In this document: positions 19,394 to 28,148 of the stretch, piece after piece
How the letters are laid out: the number at the start of each line of letters is the position of its first letter
Numbering within the stretch: the stretch's first letter is position 1
NCBI RefSeq assembly: GCF_026790065.1
Contig: NZ_JALAMO010000007.1
Location: 246,829 to 310,828 of the forward strand
Direction: 5' to 3'
Length of the DNA: 64,000 nt
From: Bacillus sp. N13C7
GTDB lineage: Bacteria > Bacillota > Bacilli > Bacillales > Bacillaceae
Made by a program: the position numbers and the translations under genes
Notes under the pieces: generated by a model
Told to the model about the DNA's origin: nothing
Database searches by the model: none
What the model saw: only the letters and a program-made list of their open reading frames with translations

Positions 19394-20536
19394 ATGAAAA
19401 AACTAAAGGTCATGACCGTCTTCGGGACCAGGCCCGAAGCGATCAAGATGGCACCGCTTGTGCTTGAATTGAGAAAATATCCTGAAATAGATTCCTATGT
19501 CACGGTCACTGCCCAGCACAGACAAATGCTTGATCAGGTTTTAGATGCGTTTGACATCAAGCCTGATTTCGATTTGAACATTATGAAGGAGCGGCAGACG
19601 CTGGCAGAGATTACGTCCAACGCCCTTGTGAAATTGGATGAGCTGTTTAAAGACATCAAGCCTGATATTGTACTTGTCCATGGTGATACGACGACGACGT
19701 TTGCCGGAAGCCTAGCTGCCTTTTATCATCAAATTGCTGTCTGCCATGTGGAAGCCGGGCTCCGTACGGGGAATAAGTATTCTCCTTTTCCGGAAGAGCT
19801 CAATCGCCAGATGACAGGGGCGATTGCTGATTTGCATTTTGCGCCGACAGGCCAGGCGAAAGACAATTTATTAAAAGAAAATAAAAAGGCCGACTCTATT
19901 TTTGTAACGGGCAATACAGCAATTGATGCACTCCGCACAACGGTTAGGGATGGTTACTCACATCCTGTCCTCGATCAGGTGGGCAAGGATAAACTGGTTC
20001 TGCTGACCGCGCATCGCCGGGAAAATCTGGGCGAGCCAATGGAAAACATGTTCAAGGCCATCCGCAGAATTGTTGAGGAGTTTAACGATGTACAGGTCGT
20101 TTACCCTGTGCACCTGAATCCTGTTGTCCGTGAAGCGGCTCAGAAGCATTTCGGCAATTCTGACAGAGTGCACCTGATTGAGCCTTTGGAAGTCATTGAT
20201 TTCCATAACTTTGCGGCAAAATCGCATTTCATTTTGACAGATTCAGGCGGCGTACAGGAGGAAGCACCATCACTCGGGAAACCGGTGCTTGTGCTGCGCG
20301 ATACGACGGAACGGCCTGAAGGAGTGGAAGCGGGAACGCTGAAACTTGCAGGGACGGATGAGGAAACCATTTATCAGCTGGCAAAACAGCTGTTAACTGA
20401 TGATGATGAATACCGGAGAATGTCTCATGCTTCTAATCCGTATGGAGATGGAGAGGCTTCCCGCCGGATTGTGGAGGAATTGCTGTTTCATTACGGATAT
20501 CGGAAAGAACATCCTGATTCATTTACAGGCAAATAA
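19394..20536 (+). CDS. mnaA: UDP-N-acetylglucosamine 2-epimerase MnaA
   Basis: Interconverts UDP-GlcNAc and UDP-ManNAc, giving TarA its substrate. 380 residues with the family features VFGTRPEAIKMAPL, TAQHRQMLDQ, VHGDTTTTFAGSLAAFY, HVEAGLRTGN, PFPEELNRQ, TAHRRENLGEP and LTDSGGVQEEAPSLG, which include the substrate- and allosteric-site residues of non-hydrolysing epimerases. ATG at 19394 after AGGTGAC gives the 168 length; the frame also opens at GTG 19385, inside the ribosome site. It begins 22 bases after the TarS-like gene, so may share its transcript. A bidirectional terminator shared with lytR ends it. Confidence 0.96.
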   Translation: MKKLKVMTVFGTRPEAIKMAPLVLELRKYPEIDSYVTVTAQHRQMLDQVLDAFDIKPDFDLNIMKERQTLAEITSNALVKLDELFKDIKPDIVLVHGDTTTTFAGSLAAFYHQIAVCHVEAGLRTGNKYSPFPEELNRQMTGAIADLHFAPTGQAKDNLLKENKKADSIFVTGNTAIDALRTTVRDGYSHPVLDQVGKDKLVLLTAHRRENLGEPMENMFKAIRRIVEEFNDVQVVYPVHLNPVVREAAQKHFGNSDRVHLIEPLEVIDFHNFAAKSHFILTDSGGVQEEAPSLGKPVLVLRDTTERPEGVEAGTLKLAGTDEETIYQLAKQLLTDDDEYRRMSHASNPYGDGEASRRIVEELLFHYGYRKEHPDSFTGK

Positions 20537-20573
20537 AAAAGAAGCTTTGCACATTGTGCGAAGCTTCTTTTTG
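20535..20573. terminator. Bidirectional terminator between mnaA and lytR
   Basis: AAAAGAAGCTTTGCAC pairs with GTGCGAAGCTTCTTTT around a three-base loop (one mismatch), with A and T runs on both sides. Confidence 0.9.
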
Positions 20574-20575
20574 TT

Positions 20576-21496
20576 TTACTTTTCGAGGCTTTCCTTCAGC
20601 TCTTTTGTGATATCTGAAAGTGCGCTTTCATCAGCTTGGTAATAGTAAATTCCATTGATTTTCGTGCCTGTGCCTTTCAGTTCGTGCTGTTTAATATTTT
20701 TGCGCGCGCCTTTGTAGTCAGACTGGATATCCCACATGTCATCAAAGGTCAAGTTCGTTTTCACATTATTTTCAACAACTTTAAACATATCTCCAAATTT
20801 CGTGATGGAAGAAATATTAGCGCCTTTATTAATAATACCCTGGATGACTTGACGCTGGCGGTCCTGACGGCCAAAATCGCCTCTTGGATCTTCTTTTCTC
20901 ATCCGGGTATAGGCGAGTGCCTCTTTTCCGTTCAGCGTGATTTCTCCTTTGCCGAACGAATAACCGTCATAGCTGAATGCGAATGTGCTGTTAACTGTAA
21001 TGCCGCCAAGTGTATCAACAACGTCTCTAAAGCTTTCCATGTTCACTTTTACGAAATAATCAACCGGAACATCGAGGAAGTTCTCAACCGTGTCGACTGT
21101 CATCTGGGTGCCACCGAATGCGTATGAATGGTTGATTTTATCCATTGTGCCTTTTCCGATAATTTTTGTATATGTGTCACGCGGAATGCTGACCATGTCA
21201 GTTGTATTCGTTTTCGGGTTAACAGTCATATAAATGAGCGTGTCGGCACGGCCTTTATCGCCGTCGCGTTCATCCACACCCATGATTAGCACGGAAAACG
21301 GGTCTTTTTTATTGATGTTGACCTCTGTATCCCTCTTTTTAGATTTATCAATACTTTCATGAATACTTGCCACGGTTGTAGCTGCTTTATGCCATAAGTA
21401 GTATGCATAGCCGCCTGTTCCGAGTACAAATACGGCCACAATAGCTAATATGACAAGTAACACCTTTCTTTTTTTCTTTCTTTTTTCAGCTCTCAT
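20576..21496 (-). CDS. lytR: LCP-family teichoic acid ligase LytR (TagU)
   Basis: Membrane enzyme that moves teichoic acid from undecaprenyl pyrophosphate to peptidoglycan outside the cell. 306 residues: a short basic cytoplasmic tail, one transmembrane helix (about 11-33, LLVILAIVAVFVLGTGG), then the LytR-CpsA-Psr domain with SVLIMGVDERDGDKGRADTL, SIPRDTYTKI, KINHSYAFGG and the RMRKEDPRGDFGRQDRQRQ arginine cluster that binds the pyrophosphate. Divergent from lytABC, as in 168, where it also affects their expression. TagV (38484) is a paralogue. Confidence 0.97.
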   Translation of the reverse strand: MRAEKRKKKRKVLLVILAIVAVFVLGTGGYAYYLWHKAATTVASIHESIDKSKKRDTEVNINKKDPFSVLIMGVDERDGDKGRADTLIYMTVNPKTNTTDMVSIPRDTYTKIIGKGTMDKINHSYAFGGTQMTVDTVENFLDVPVDYFVKVNMESFRDVVDTLGGITVNSTFAFSYDGYSFGKGEITLNGKEALAYTRMRKEDPRGDFGRQDRQRQVIQGIINKGANISSITKFGDMFKVVENNVKTNLTFDDMWDIQSDYKGARKNIKQHELKGTGTKINGIYYYQADESALSDITKELKESLEK

Positions 21497-21660
21497 AATA
21501 AAGTCCTCGCTTTTTTGTAATCTAGTACGATTATAAGTTTCTTAATATTTGAAAACAACTAAAATTTGTCTGATTCTTTACAATAGACGGCTGCTTGTAA
21601 CAAATGTTTCGGTATTTTAAGAAAATCCGCAAAAATTTTTCGTTGTTTTGAAACAAATCT

Positions 21661-21686
21661 TAAAATAAGCTTAAAAATGTCGATAA
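21661..21686 (+). promoter_or_regulatory. Sigma-D promoter of lytABC
   Basis: TAAA (21661-21664), 14 bases, GTCGATAA (21679-21686) fits the sigma-D consensus TAAA-N14/15-GCCGATAT. lytABC is a known sigma-D operon, linking autolysin to motility. Confidence 0.65.
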
Positions 21687-21708
21687 AAAGAGGAGAGGTG
21701 ATATAGGA

Positions 21709-22032
21709 ATGAAAAAACTTGCTATTTTAATGTTCTCAATGCTGCTTCTTTTATCTGCGTGCGGAACAGCTGAGAACTCATCAGGTTCAGAAACAAATTC
21801 AGATAGCCAGGATGCGGCTGCTGAAGAGACTGTAACGAAGGAAGGCACGTTTGCCGGTTTGGCGGACAGCCATACGATTGCAGTCACTATTGATGGTGAA
21901 GAGACTTCGATTCAGGTTGGTTCAGACCTTCAGGACAAAATGAACAGCATTTCAGAAGGGCAAAAAGTTGTGGTCAAATATACAAAAGATTCAAATGGCG
22001 CATTAATGCTTAAGGATCTTGAAACGAAGTAA
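21709..22032 (+). CDS. lytA: Secreted lipoprotein LytA
   Basis: A 107-residue lipoprotein, first gene of the autolysin operon. Signal peptide MKKLAILMFSMLLLLSACG with lipobox LSAC (Cys18 is lipid-anchored). A Ser/Glu/Asp-rich linker (19-45) leads to a small beta domain with HTIAVTIDGEETSIQVG and GQKVVVKYT. No enzyme motif. Presumably helps secretion or placement of LytB and LytC, but the role is not clear. Strong ribosome site AGAGGAGAGGTG upstream; lytB starts 27 bases after its stop. Confidence 0.92.
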   Translation: MKKLAILMFSMLLLLSACGTAENSSGSETNSDSQDAAAEETVTKEGTFAGLADSHTIAVTIDGEETSIQVGSDLQDKMNSISEGQKVVVKYTKDSNGALMLKDLETK

Positions 22033-22059
22033 TAAAAACTTCTTAGGGGGTTCAATGTT

Positions 22060-24213
22060 TTGAAAAAAATGAAGCTCTTGCTTCTATCGTCAGTTACAGC
22101 GGCAGCTCTTGCATGCCCGTCGTTAATGGAGTCTGCGAAAGCCGCTGATAAAACCATTTCGGTTAAGCTGAGTAATTATGTAGGCAGCAAGTCAAGCTTG
22201 GATGTCGATATCACAGGCGGCTATGAAATTCCCGGCTCGAGAATTGCGGATACAGAGCGATATGGAGGAGCTACCCGTTTTGATGTTGCCAATACTGTAG
22301 CTTCAGCCGGATGGACAAATCCGACGACAGTGGTCATTGTGAATCGAGACGCTTTTGCCGATGCGCTCTCAGCAACACCGCTTGCCAAAAAATACGATGC
22401 ACCCATTTTGTTAACAGACGCGGATTCATTAACACCTAAAACAGAAAGCGAAATTGCTAAACTAAATCCTGACAATATTCTTATCATTGGCGGGACGATC
22501 AGTGTTTCTAAAAATGTAGAAAATACATTAAAAAAATATGGTTCTATCGATCGGATCGGCGGAGCTACCCGTTACGAGGTTTCTAAAAACATAGCCGACC
22601 GAATGGGGAATTACAGCCAGGCAGTAGTGGCTACAGGCATGGTCTTTACAGATGCCCTGTCAATCGCGCCATATGCTGCAATGAACGGTTATCCGATATT
22701 ACTTGCGGGAGACAATAACATCCGCAGCGATTACAAAATTCCGAGCAAGGTTACGATTGTCGGCGGTCCGTTGAGTGTCAGCACTGGCGTGGAAGCGACG
22801 TTAAAAAAGCAGGCGACTGTGAAACGAATTGGCGGGGTTTCCCGATATGAGGTTTCAGCCAATATCGTAAAAGAATTAAATATGAAAGCAACAAAGGTAT
22901 TCATGTCAAACGGCCAAACATTTGCGGACGCATTGACGGGGTCTGTGCTTGCAGCGAAGCAGGGCAGCCCTTTACTTCTGGTTGAATCTGGAAGTCTGCC
23001 ATCGCCAGTTGCTGATATAGTGGCGTCAAAAGGAACTCAGTCATTTGCGCTGCTTGGAGGAAGCATTTCCATCAGTGACACGCTAAAGAACAAACTGGCA
23101 GATACCTTTGCAGGGACTGGCTATTCAGTCAAGTTATCAGGCGGAAACCTGGTGCTTTATAAAGGCAGCACTGCTATCAAAACGCTTGGAACTTCTTTCA
23201 CAGCAAATCCTAAAAAATATGCAACGACAAATTCTATCAGTTTGAATGGAACGCCATATCTCGGAAACATGAAATTTACCATTGAGTCAGGCAAATATGT
23301 TCGTCCGATCAATGTGGACATACCTTTTGAAGATTATTTAAAGGGTGTTGTTCCTCATGAGATGCCGGCGAGCTGGCAAAAAGAAGCATTAAAAGCCCAG
23401 GCGGTTGCGGCCAGAACCTATTCCATTTCTTCTGCTGGAAAAGAAGTGAAAGATACGACAGCATTTCAAGTATACGGCGGTTATGATTGGAATTCGAAGA
23501 CTTCAGACGTAGTAGAGGCTACAAAAGGAAAAGTGCTGAAATACAATGGCAATTTGATTTCAGCTACTTATTCATCAAGCAACGGCGGGTATACAGAAGC
23601 AAGCGGCGAGGTTTGGAGCAGCCAGCTTCCTTACTTAATCGCCAAAAAAGATACGTATGACCCGCAAATCAGCTGGTCTCTGTCATTAAATAAAACCCAG
23701 CTCGATAAAAACAGCTTGAATCTCAAAAGTCCGGGATCCTGGTGGAACTCAAAAAATGAAACAAACTCAGCCTATTTGAGCGGTTTGAAAAGCTGGTTTA
23801 TTAAAAATAAATACAGCAGTGCCGAGTCTATCAAAATCACGAAAATATCCAGTGTGAAATTCAGCACGGAGAAAACGGCCGGTCAGCGGCCGGAAACAGC
23901 AAGCGTCACCTTCTCATATTTCGTGAAAGAAAAATCGAATGGCTATATTCTTTCAAGTGGCAGCCTGAGTGAAAAAACAGCAACTATTTCTGTGCCGACA
24001 ACAGAGCTGAGGACAATGCTTGGCGCTTCGAATATGAAGAGTACATACGCTTCTGTCTCAAGCAATACAAATGCCTTTATCATTAGCGGTAAGGGATACG
24101 GACACGGCATAGGCATGAGCCAGTATGGAGCTAATGCCAGAGCAGCTGCCGGACAATCATATACAACGATTTTAAGTTTTTACTATCCGGGAACGACTCT
24201 ATCAAGCTATTAA
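22060..24213 (+). CDS. lytB: Amidase enhancer LytB (cell-wall-binding repeats plus SpoIID domain)
   Basis: Modifier protein that stimulates the amidase LytC and localises on the wall. Signal peptide ends near AKAAD (about 30). Three cell-wall-binding type 2 repeats follow (about 63-350), each with an RIGGATRYEV-like start and an IIGGTISVS-like end. The SpoIID/LytB domain is C-terminal: YLKGVVPHEMPASWQ (about 425-439), AQAVAARTYSI, and GKGYGHGIGMSQYGANA near the end. Start TTG at 22060, eight to nine bases after a G-rich site; an ATG three codons in is a less well spaced alternative. 717 residues against about 705 in 168. Confidence 0.94.
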   Translation: MKKMKLLLLSSVTAAALACPSLMESAKAADKTISVKLSNYVGSKSSLDVDITGGYEIPGSRIADTERYGGATRFDVANTVASAGWTNPTTVVIVNRDAFADALSATPLAKKYDAPILLTDADSLTPKTESEIAKLNPDNILIIGGTISVSKNVENTLKKYGSIDRIGGATRYEVSKNIADRMGNYSQAVVATGMVFTDALSIAPYAAMNGYPILLAGDNNIRSDYKIPSKVTIVGGPLSVSTGVEATLKKQATVKRIGGVSRYEVSANIVKELNMKATKVFMSNGQTFADALTGSVLAAKQGSPLLLVESGSLPSPVADIVASKGTQSFALLGGSISISDTLKNKLADTFAGTGYSVKLSGGNLVLYKGSTAIKTLGTSFTANPKKYATTNSISLNGTPYLGNMKFTIESGKYVRPINVDIPFEDYLKGVVPHEMPASWQKEALKAQAVAARTYSISSAGKEVKDTTAFQVYGGYDWNSKTSDVVEATKGKVLKYNGNLISATYSSSNGGYTEASGEVWSSQLPYLIAKKDTYDPQISWSLSLNKTQLDKNSLNLKSPGSWWNSKNETNSAYLSGLKSWFIKNKYSSAESIKITKISSVKFSTEKTAGQRPETASVTFSYFVKEKSNGYILSSGSLSEKTATISVPTTELRTMLGASNMKSTYASVSSNTNAFIISGKGYGHGIGMSQYGANARAAAGQSYTTILSFYYPGTTLSSY

Positions 24214-24230
24214 AAGATTGATAGAAGTCC

Positions 24231-24251
24231 AGGGAGGCGATACGCCTCCCT
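24231..24251 (+). other. Perfect hairpin between lytB and lytC
   Basis: AGGGAGGCG (24231-24239) and CGCCTCCCT (24243-24251) pair perfectly over a three-base loop, with no T run. It may protect the lytAB part of the mRNA or set the lytC ratio rather than terminate. Confidence 0.55.
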
Positions 24252-24301
24252 CGTTCGTTATTTGATGTATGAATCATTATCAATCTTTGGAGGGACTATC
24301 T

Positions 24302-25789
24302 TTGCGGATCTTTCTTAAAAGCATACCGATGCTGATATTAGGAGTCGTGCTATTTATACCAAATGCGTTTGCGGCCAACTCTGTGACAAGGCTGGATGGA
24401 GCAAGCAGATATGAGGTTGCTGTAAATGTTTCAAAACAAGGCTGGAGCAGTGCGAGCACAGTTGTTGTGGCGAATGGAACAGCATATGCCGATGTATTAA
24501 CTGCCGCTCCGCTCGCTTATAAATACAATGCGCCGATTCTATTGACGGAATCATCTAAACTGACTACGCCGACTAAAGAAAGAATCAGCCAGCTTAAACC
24601 GAGCAAGGTCATCGTCATTGGCGGAACGATCAGTGTTTCTAACAACGTTGTAAGTGACATTAAAAAATTGGGTGTTTCCACTGTGGAACGAATCGGCGGA
24701 AGAAGCCGCTACGAAGTTGCTCAAAATATTTCCAAAAAATTATCTTCAAATTCAAAAGCAGTAATCGCAAATGGAACTGCATATGCTGACAGTCTGGCAA
24801 TCGGTTCTTATGCTGCACGTAATGGCATTCCAATTCTTCTGACAACTGCAAGCTCCATTCCTGCACCAACGAAAAGTGCGATGAGCAGCAAAGGAACAAC
24901 CTCGACTATTGTGGTCGGAGGAGAAATCAGTGTCTCTAAAAGTGTTTACAGCCAGCTTCCTTCGCCGACAAGAATCGGCGGAAACAGCCGTTTTGAAGTG
25001 GCAGCAAATATAGCAAAGAAGTACTATTCATCATCAAAAGCTGCATTTGTCAGCAATGGCTATCAATATGCAGATGCCTTAGCGGGTTCTGTGCTGGCAG
25101 CGAAGCAAAATCGTCCAATGCTTTTTACTGATGCCGGTTCACTGCCTACTGCAACAAGAACAGTCATCGGATCAAATAGCAAGAACACATTCACTGTACT
25201 TGGGGGAACCATTTCAGTTACTAACAATGTCGTGAACCAGCTGAAAAATGTCATTGTAGGCAAAAAGGTATTTGTAGATGCCGGACACGGGGGTTATGAC
25301 AGCGGAGCGGTCGGTAATGGTTTGAAGGAGAAAGATGTTAACCTTGCCGTTGCTAAGCTTGTAAACAGCAAACTGTCTAACGGCGGAGCGATTCCGATTA
25401 TGGCCAGATCTACCGATGTTTTCTTAGAGCTTTCTGAACGGGTTGCTAAAGCGAAAAGCAATAATGCAAACCTGTTTGTAAGTATTCATGCCAATTCAGC
25501 GAGCCCTGCTGCAACCGGTACTGAAACATACTATTATACAAAGTATGAGTCAGAAAACAGCAAACGGCTTGCGACAGAAATACAAAACAGACTCTATAAA
25601 GCGCTCAATACTCAAAACCGTGGTGTGAAAATCGGGAATTTCCATGTCATTAGAGAATCAACGATGCCGAGCAGTTTAGCGGAGCTGGCATTCATTTCAA
25701 ATGCGAACGACGCAAGTAAGCTAAAGAGTGCTTTGTACCAAGAAAAAGCAGCTCAAGCAATATATGAAGGAATTATCGGCTATTATTAA
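24302..25789 (+). CDS. lytC: N-acetylmuramoyl-L-alanine amidase LytC
   Basis: Major vegetative autolysin, cutting between MurNAc and L-Ala in peptidoglycan. Signal peptide ends near NAFAAN (about 24). Three cell-wall-binding type 2 repeats occupy about 25-315 (RLDGASRYEVAVN, RIGGRSRYEVAQN, RIGGNSRFEVAAN). The Amidase_3 domain follows: FVDAGHGGYDSGAVG (Asp326 onwards, with the zinc His), KEKDVNLAVAK (zinc Glu), VSIHANS (zinc His) and SSLAELAFISNA (catalytic Glu). TTG at 24302 after GGAGGG gives 495 residues, the usual length. From memory it differs from 168 LytC along its whole length, far more than tagGH, mnaA or lytR do. Confidence 0.95.
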   Translation: MRIFLKSIPMLILGVVLFIPNAFAANSVTRLDGASRYEVAVNVSKQGWSSASTVVVANGTAYADVLTAAPLAYKYNAPILLTESSKLTTPTKERISQLKPSKVIVIGGTISVSNNVVSDIKKLGVSTVERIGGRSRYEVAQNISKKLSSNSKAVIANGTAYADSLAIGSYAARNGIPILLTTASSIPAPTKSAMSSKGTTSTIVVGGEISVSKSVYSQLPSPTRIGGNSRFEVAANIAKKYYSSSKAAFVSNGYQYADALAGSVLAAKQNRPMLFTDAGSLPTATRTVIGSNSKNTFTVLGGTISVTNNVVNQLKNVIVGKKVFVDAGHGGYDSGAVGNGLKEKDVNLAVAKLVNSKLSNGGAIPIMARSTDVFLELSERVAKAKSNNANLFVSIHANSASPAATGTETYYYTKYESENSKRLATEIQNRLYKALNTQNRGVKIGNFHVIRESTMPSSLAELAFISNANDASKLKSALYQEKAAQAIYEGIIGYY

Positions 25790-25816
25790 GGAATAAATTA
25801 GTATACGTTAATAGCG

Positions 25817-25859
25817 GCTTGCCGGCAGAACCCATCAGAAATTGCCGGCAAGCTTTTTT
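25817..25859 (+). terminator. Terminator of lytABC
   Basis: GCTTGCCGGCA (25817-25827) and TGCCGGCAAGC (25843-25853) pair perfectly, followed by six T. Confidence 0.92.
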
Positions 25860-25933
25860 ATGCGATAAAATGAGAAAAATTTTTAAACAGTACATGCTAT
25901 GTAAAAGTTTAACAAGATTTAAGGTTTGGCCTA

Positions 25934-25962
25934 TTCTTATTGACAGATGTTTTTGATATAAT
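25934..25962 (+). promoter_or_regulatory. Promoter of the second TarS-like gene
   Basis: Extended -10 TGA-TATAAT (25954-25962) with TTCTTA 17 bases upstream as a poor -35. A TTGACA at 25940 is only 11 bases from the -10 and probably not used. Starts a single-gene unit. Confidence 0.5.
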
Positions 25963-26008
25963 TATCTGGCAAAAATATAACCGATCCATTAGGGTAGTGA
26001 GGTAATCG

Positions 26009-27913
26009 ATGAAAATAAGCATTGTTATCCCTGTATATAATTCAGAAGATCTTATTTCCGAATGTCTTGACAGCTTAGTTAATCAAACGATGCCAAAAGA
26101 GGATTATGAGATTATATGTGTTGATGATAAATCTACGGATTCATCTCTAGACATTTTGAATCAATATAAAAAGAAACATGATAATATTGTTGTTGTTGAA
26201 AGAACGGTAAATTCAGGCGGACCAGGTGCCCCGCGGAATGATGCAATAAAAATGGCCAAGGGTGAATACATCCTGTTTGTTGATTCCGATGATTATCTGG
26301 GCAATGAAGCATTGTTAAGGTGGTACAATTTCTCAAAAGAGAATGAATCAGATATTACCTTAGGAAAGTTAAAAGGGATAAACGGCCGAGGTGTTCCAAA
26401 ATCAATGTTTAAGGAAACGAATCCGGATGTTGATTTGGTTGATTCCAAAATTGTATTCACATTGGGACCTCAAAAACTGTTTAAAGCCTCACTTTTAAAA
26501 GAAAATCAAATCACCTTCCCTACTCACATAAAAGCAGCGGAAGATCAAGTTTTCACAATGAACGCTTATTTGAAAGCAAAGAAGATTTCTGTTTCAGCTG
26601 ACTATGATTATTACTATCTGGTCAAAAGAGACGGCGAACATATGAGTGTTGCTTATGTTCCTCCAGAGAACTTTTATGGAGCAATGGAGGATATTATCTC
26701 TGCTATCAAGGCAAGTGATCTGGAAGAAGCGAGAAAAATTAAGCTGATGGCCGTATTTTTAAACAGGCATTTTGATTTTTCCCGGACAAAAAATGTCACG
26801 ATTAAAATGAAAACCGATGAAGAAAGAGCTGAATGGTTTAAATACTTGTCATCATTTATTCATGCAGTGCCTGAAGAGGCTGATCAATTTGTGCTTCCGC
26901 ATATTAAATTGCGGCTGCTGTTTATCCGGAATAATGATTTGCAAGGATTAACCCAGTATGAGCGGGAGGAACAGGACATTAAAAAGTTCTGTACTGTACA
27001 TAATGGGGAGTTAATTGCACGTTATCCGAGCTTAGAGCAATATCCAATTTCTGAAGAACTATTAAAAGTAAATTATAAAAATAAGCTTGAACATTACTTG
27101 CAGAATATTGAATTTAGCGATAACAGCCTCAGCATTCAAGGAACCATTAAACACAAATTGGTCAATGATGAATTGAATAATAATCAATCTCTGACGGGAG
27201 TATTTGTTCATCGCGATACAAAGGCGGAAAAGTACATTTCACCGGCTTCATTTGAACATTCAACATTTACATTTGAGTGCAAGTTTGATGAACTTGCATC
27301 TGCTGAAGAAGATTTAGGCGTATGGGATTTCTTTATCGAATCAACAATAGGCGGCTATAAATTAAGGGCAAGAATAGGAAACAAGCGTGCTGCGTACAAG
27401 TATTCAACAAAAACGATGTATTTAGGGCATAACGCTTTGTTTGTTTTCAGCGCCAGACCATATTTCACAATGAACTATGATAATCTTTCGATTGATATCA
27501 AAAAGCATGCTTACACAGAAGCTGAACTTTCTTATGAAACAGAATCAAAAGATTTATCATTTATATTTAAAGATAAACAAATCTGTTTGCCGAATGAATC
27601 AAGACTCATTGTGAATACCGGACAGTCTGAAATCTCATTACCGGTAAAACGAATTGATATAGAGCCTCATTGTACGAAACTGACAGTCAACGTGCAGAGC
27701 TTGCTTGAACAGCTAGCTCATGTAAAGAAAGAGCGATTAATTGAATTTGCGATCAACACTTCTCAAAATAAAATCAGTGCGAAAGTGGATAACCAAGCCA
27801 TTATTCTGGGCACAAAAAGCGTAGAACGAAAATCTATGTTATTCTTCAGTAAAATGGTTGAGGTTCAATACAAGCTGTTAACGTCTAAATCAAAATTTTA
27901 TTTTCAATATTAA
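26009..27913 (+). CDS. TarS/TarQ-like beta-glycosyltransferase, family 2, copy 2
   Basis: 634-residue paralogue of the 17461 product with the same plan. Motifs: ISIVIPVYNSEDLI, CVDDKSTDSS, NSGGPGAPRNDAI, LFVDSDDYLG, KLKGINGRGVPKSMFKET, IKAAEDQVFTMNAYL, RDGEHMSVAYVPPENFYG and LNRHFDFSRT, several of which equal S. aureus TarS from memory more closely than copy 1 does. Two beta-sandwich tail modules follow (LTGVFVHRDTKAEKY, WDFFIESTIGGYKLRARIG). Transcribed alone between lytC and tuaA, a place that is empty in 168 from memory. Could be the ribitol phosphate beta-glucosyltransferase known as TarQ in W23, but the symbol is left open because two candidates exist. Confidence 0.85.
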   Translation: MKISIVIPVYNSEDLISECLDSLVNQTMPKEDYEIICVDDKSTDSSLDILNQYKKKHDNIVVVERTVNSGGPGAPRNDAIKMAKGEYILFVDSDDYLGNEALLRWYNFSKENESDITLGKLKGINGRGVPKSMFKETNPDVDLVDSKIVFTLGPQKLFKASLLKENQITFPTHIKAAEDQVFTMNAYLKAKKISVSADYDYYYLVKRDGEHMSVAYVPPENFYGAMEDIISAIKASDLEEARKIKLMAVFLNRHFDFSRTKNVTIKMKTDEERAEWFKYLSSFIHAVPEEADQFVLPHIKLRLLFIRNNDLQGLTQYEREEQDIKKFCTVHNGELIARYPSLEQYPISEELLKVNYKNKLEHYLQNIEFSDNSLSIQGTIKHKLVNDELNNNQSLTGVFVHRDTKAEKYISPASFEHSTFTFECKFDELASAEEDLGVWDFFIESTIGGYKLRARIGNKRAAYKYSTKTMYLGHNALFVFSARPYFTMNYDNLSIDIKKHAYTEAELSYETESKDLSFIFKDKQICLPNESRLIVNTGQSEISLPVKRIDIEPHCTKLTVNVQSLLEQLAHVKKERLIEFAINTSQNKISAKVDNQAIILGTKSVERKSMLFFSKMVEVQYKLLTSKSKFYFQY

Positions 27914-27927
27914 ATGCTTCGCAGCGC

Positions 27928-27966
27928 AAAAGAGACAAATCTGGAAAATGGTTTGTCTCTTTTTTT
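27928..27966 (+). terminator. Terminator after the second TarS-like gene
   Basis: AAAAGAGACAAA (27928-27939) pairs with TTTGTCTCTTTT (27952-27963), with a run of T at its end. Confidence 0.9.
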
Positions 27967-28044
27967 ATACAATATGCTTAATTATTAAAAAAAGTGTCTA
28001 AAACAATAAAAAGTTTACGATTAAATGTCAGAAAAAATAACAAA

Positions 28045-28082
28045 TTCACACTTCTTAACATACCATTTACATCCAATTAACA
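28045..28082 (+). promoter_or_regulatory. PhoP box array upstream of tuaA
   Basis: TTCACA (28045), TTAACA (28055), TTTACA (28066) and TTAACA (28077) repeat every 10-11 bases on one helix face. This matches the PhoP binding pattern TT(A/C/T)ACA. The tua operon is induced by phosphate starvation through PhoPR in 168. Confidence 0.8.
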
Positions 28083-28148
28083 TCTGTCTGCTAAACTGAC
28101 TGGCATAGGTCATCATAACATCCCAAACAAATCGTGAGGTGTGTGTCA

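Noticed and set aside
25940-25962. TTGACA with TATAAT before the second TarS-like gene as a normal promoter
   Set aside because: Spacing is only 11 bases, so the TTGACA is probably fortuitous and the extended -10 is used.
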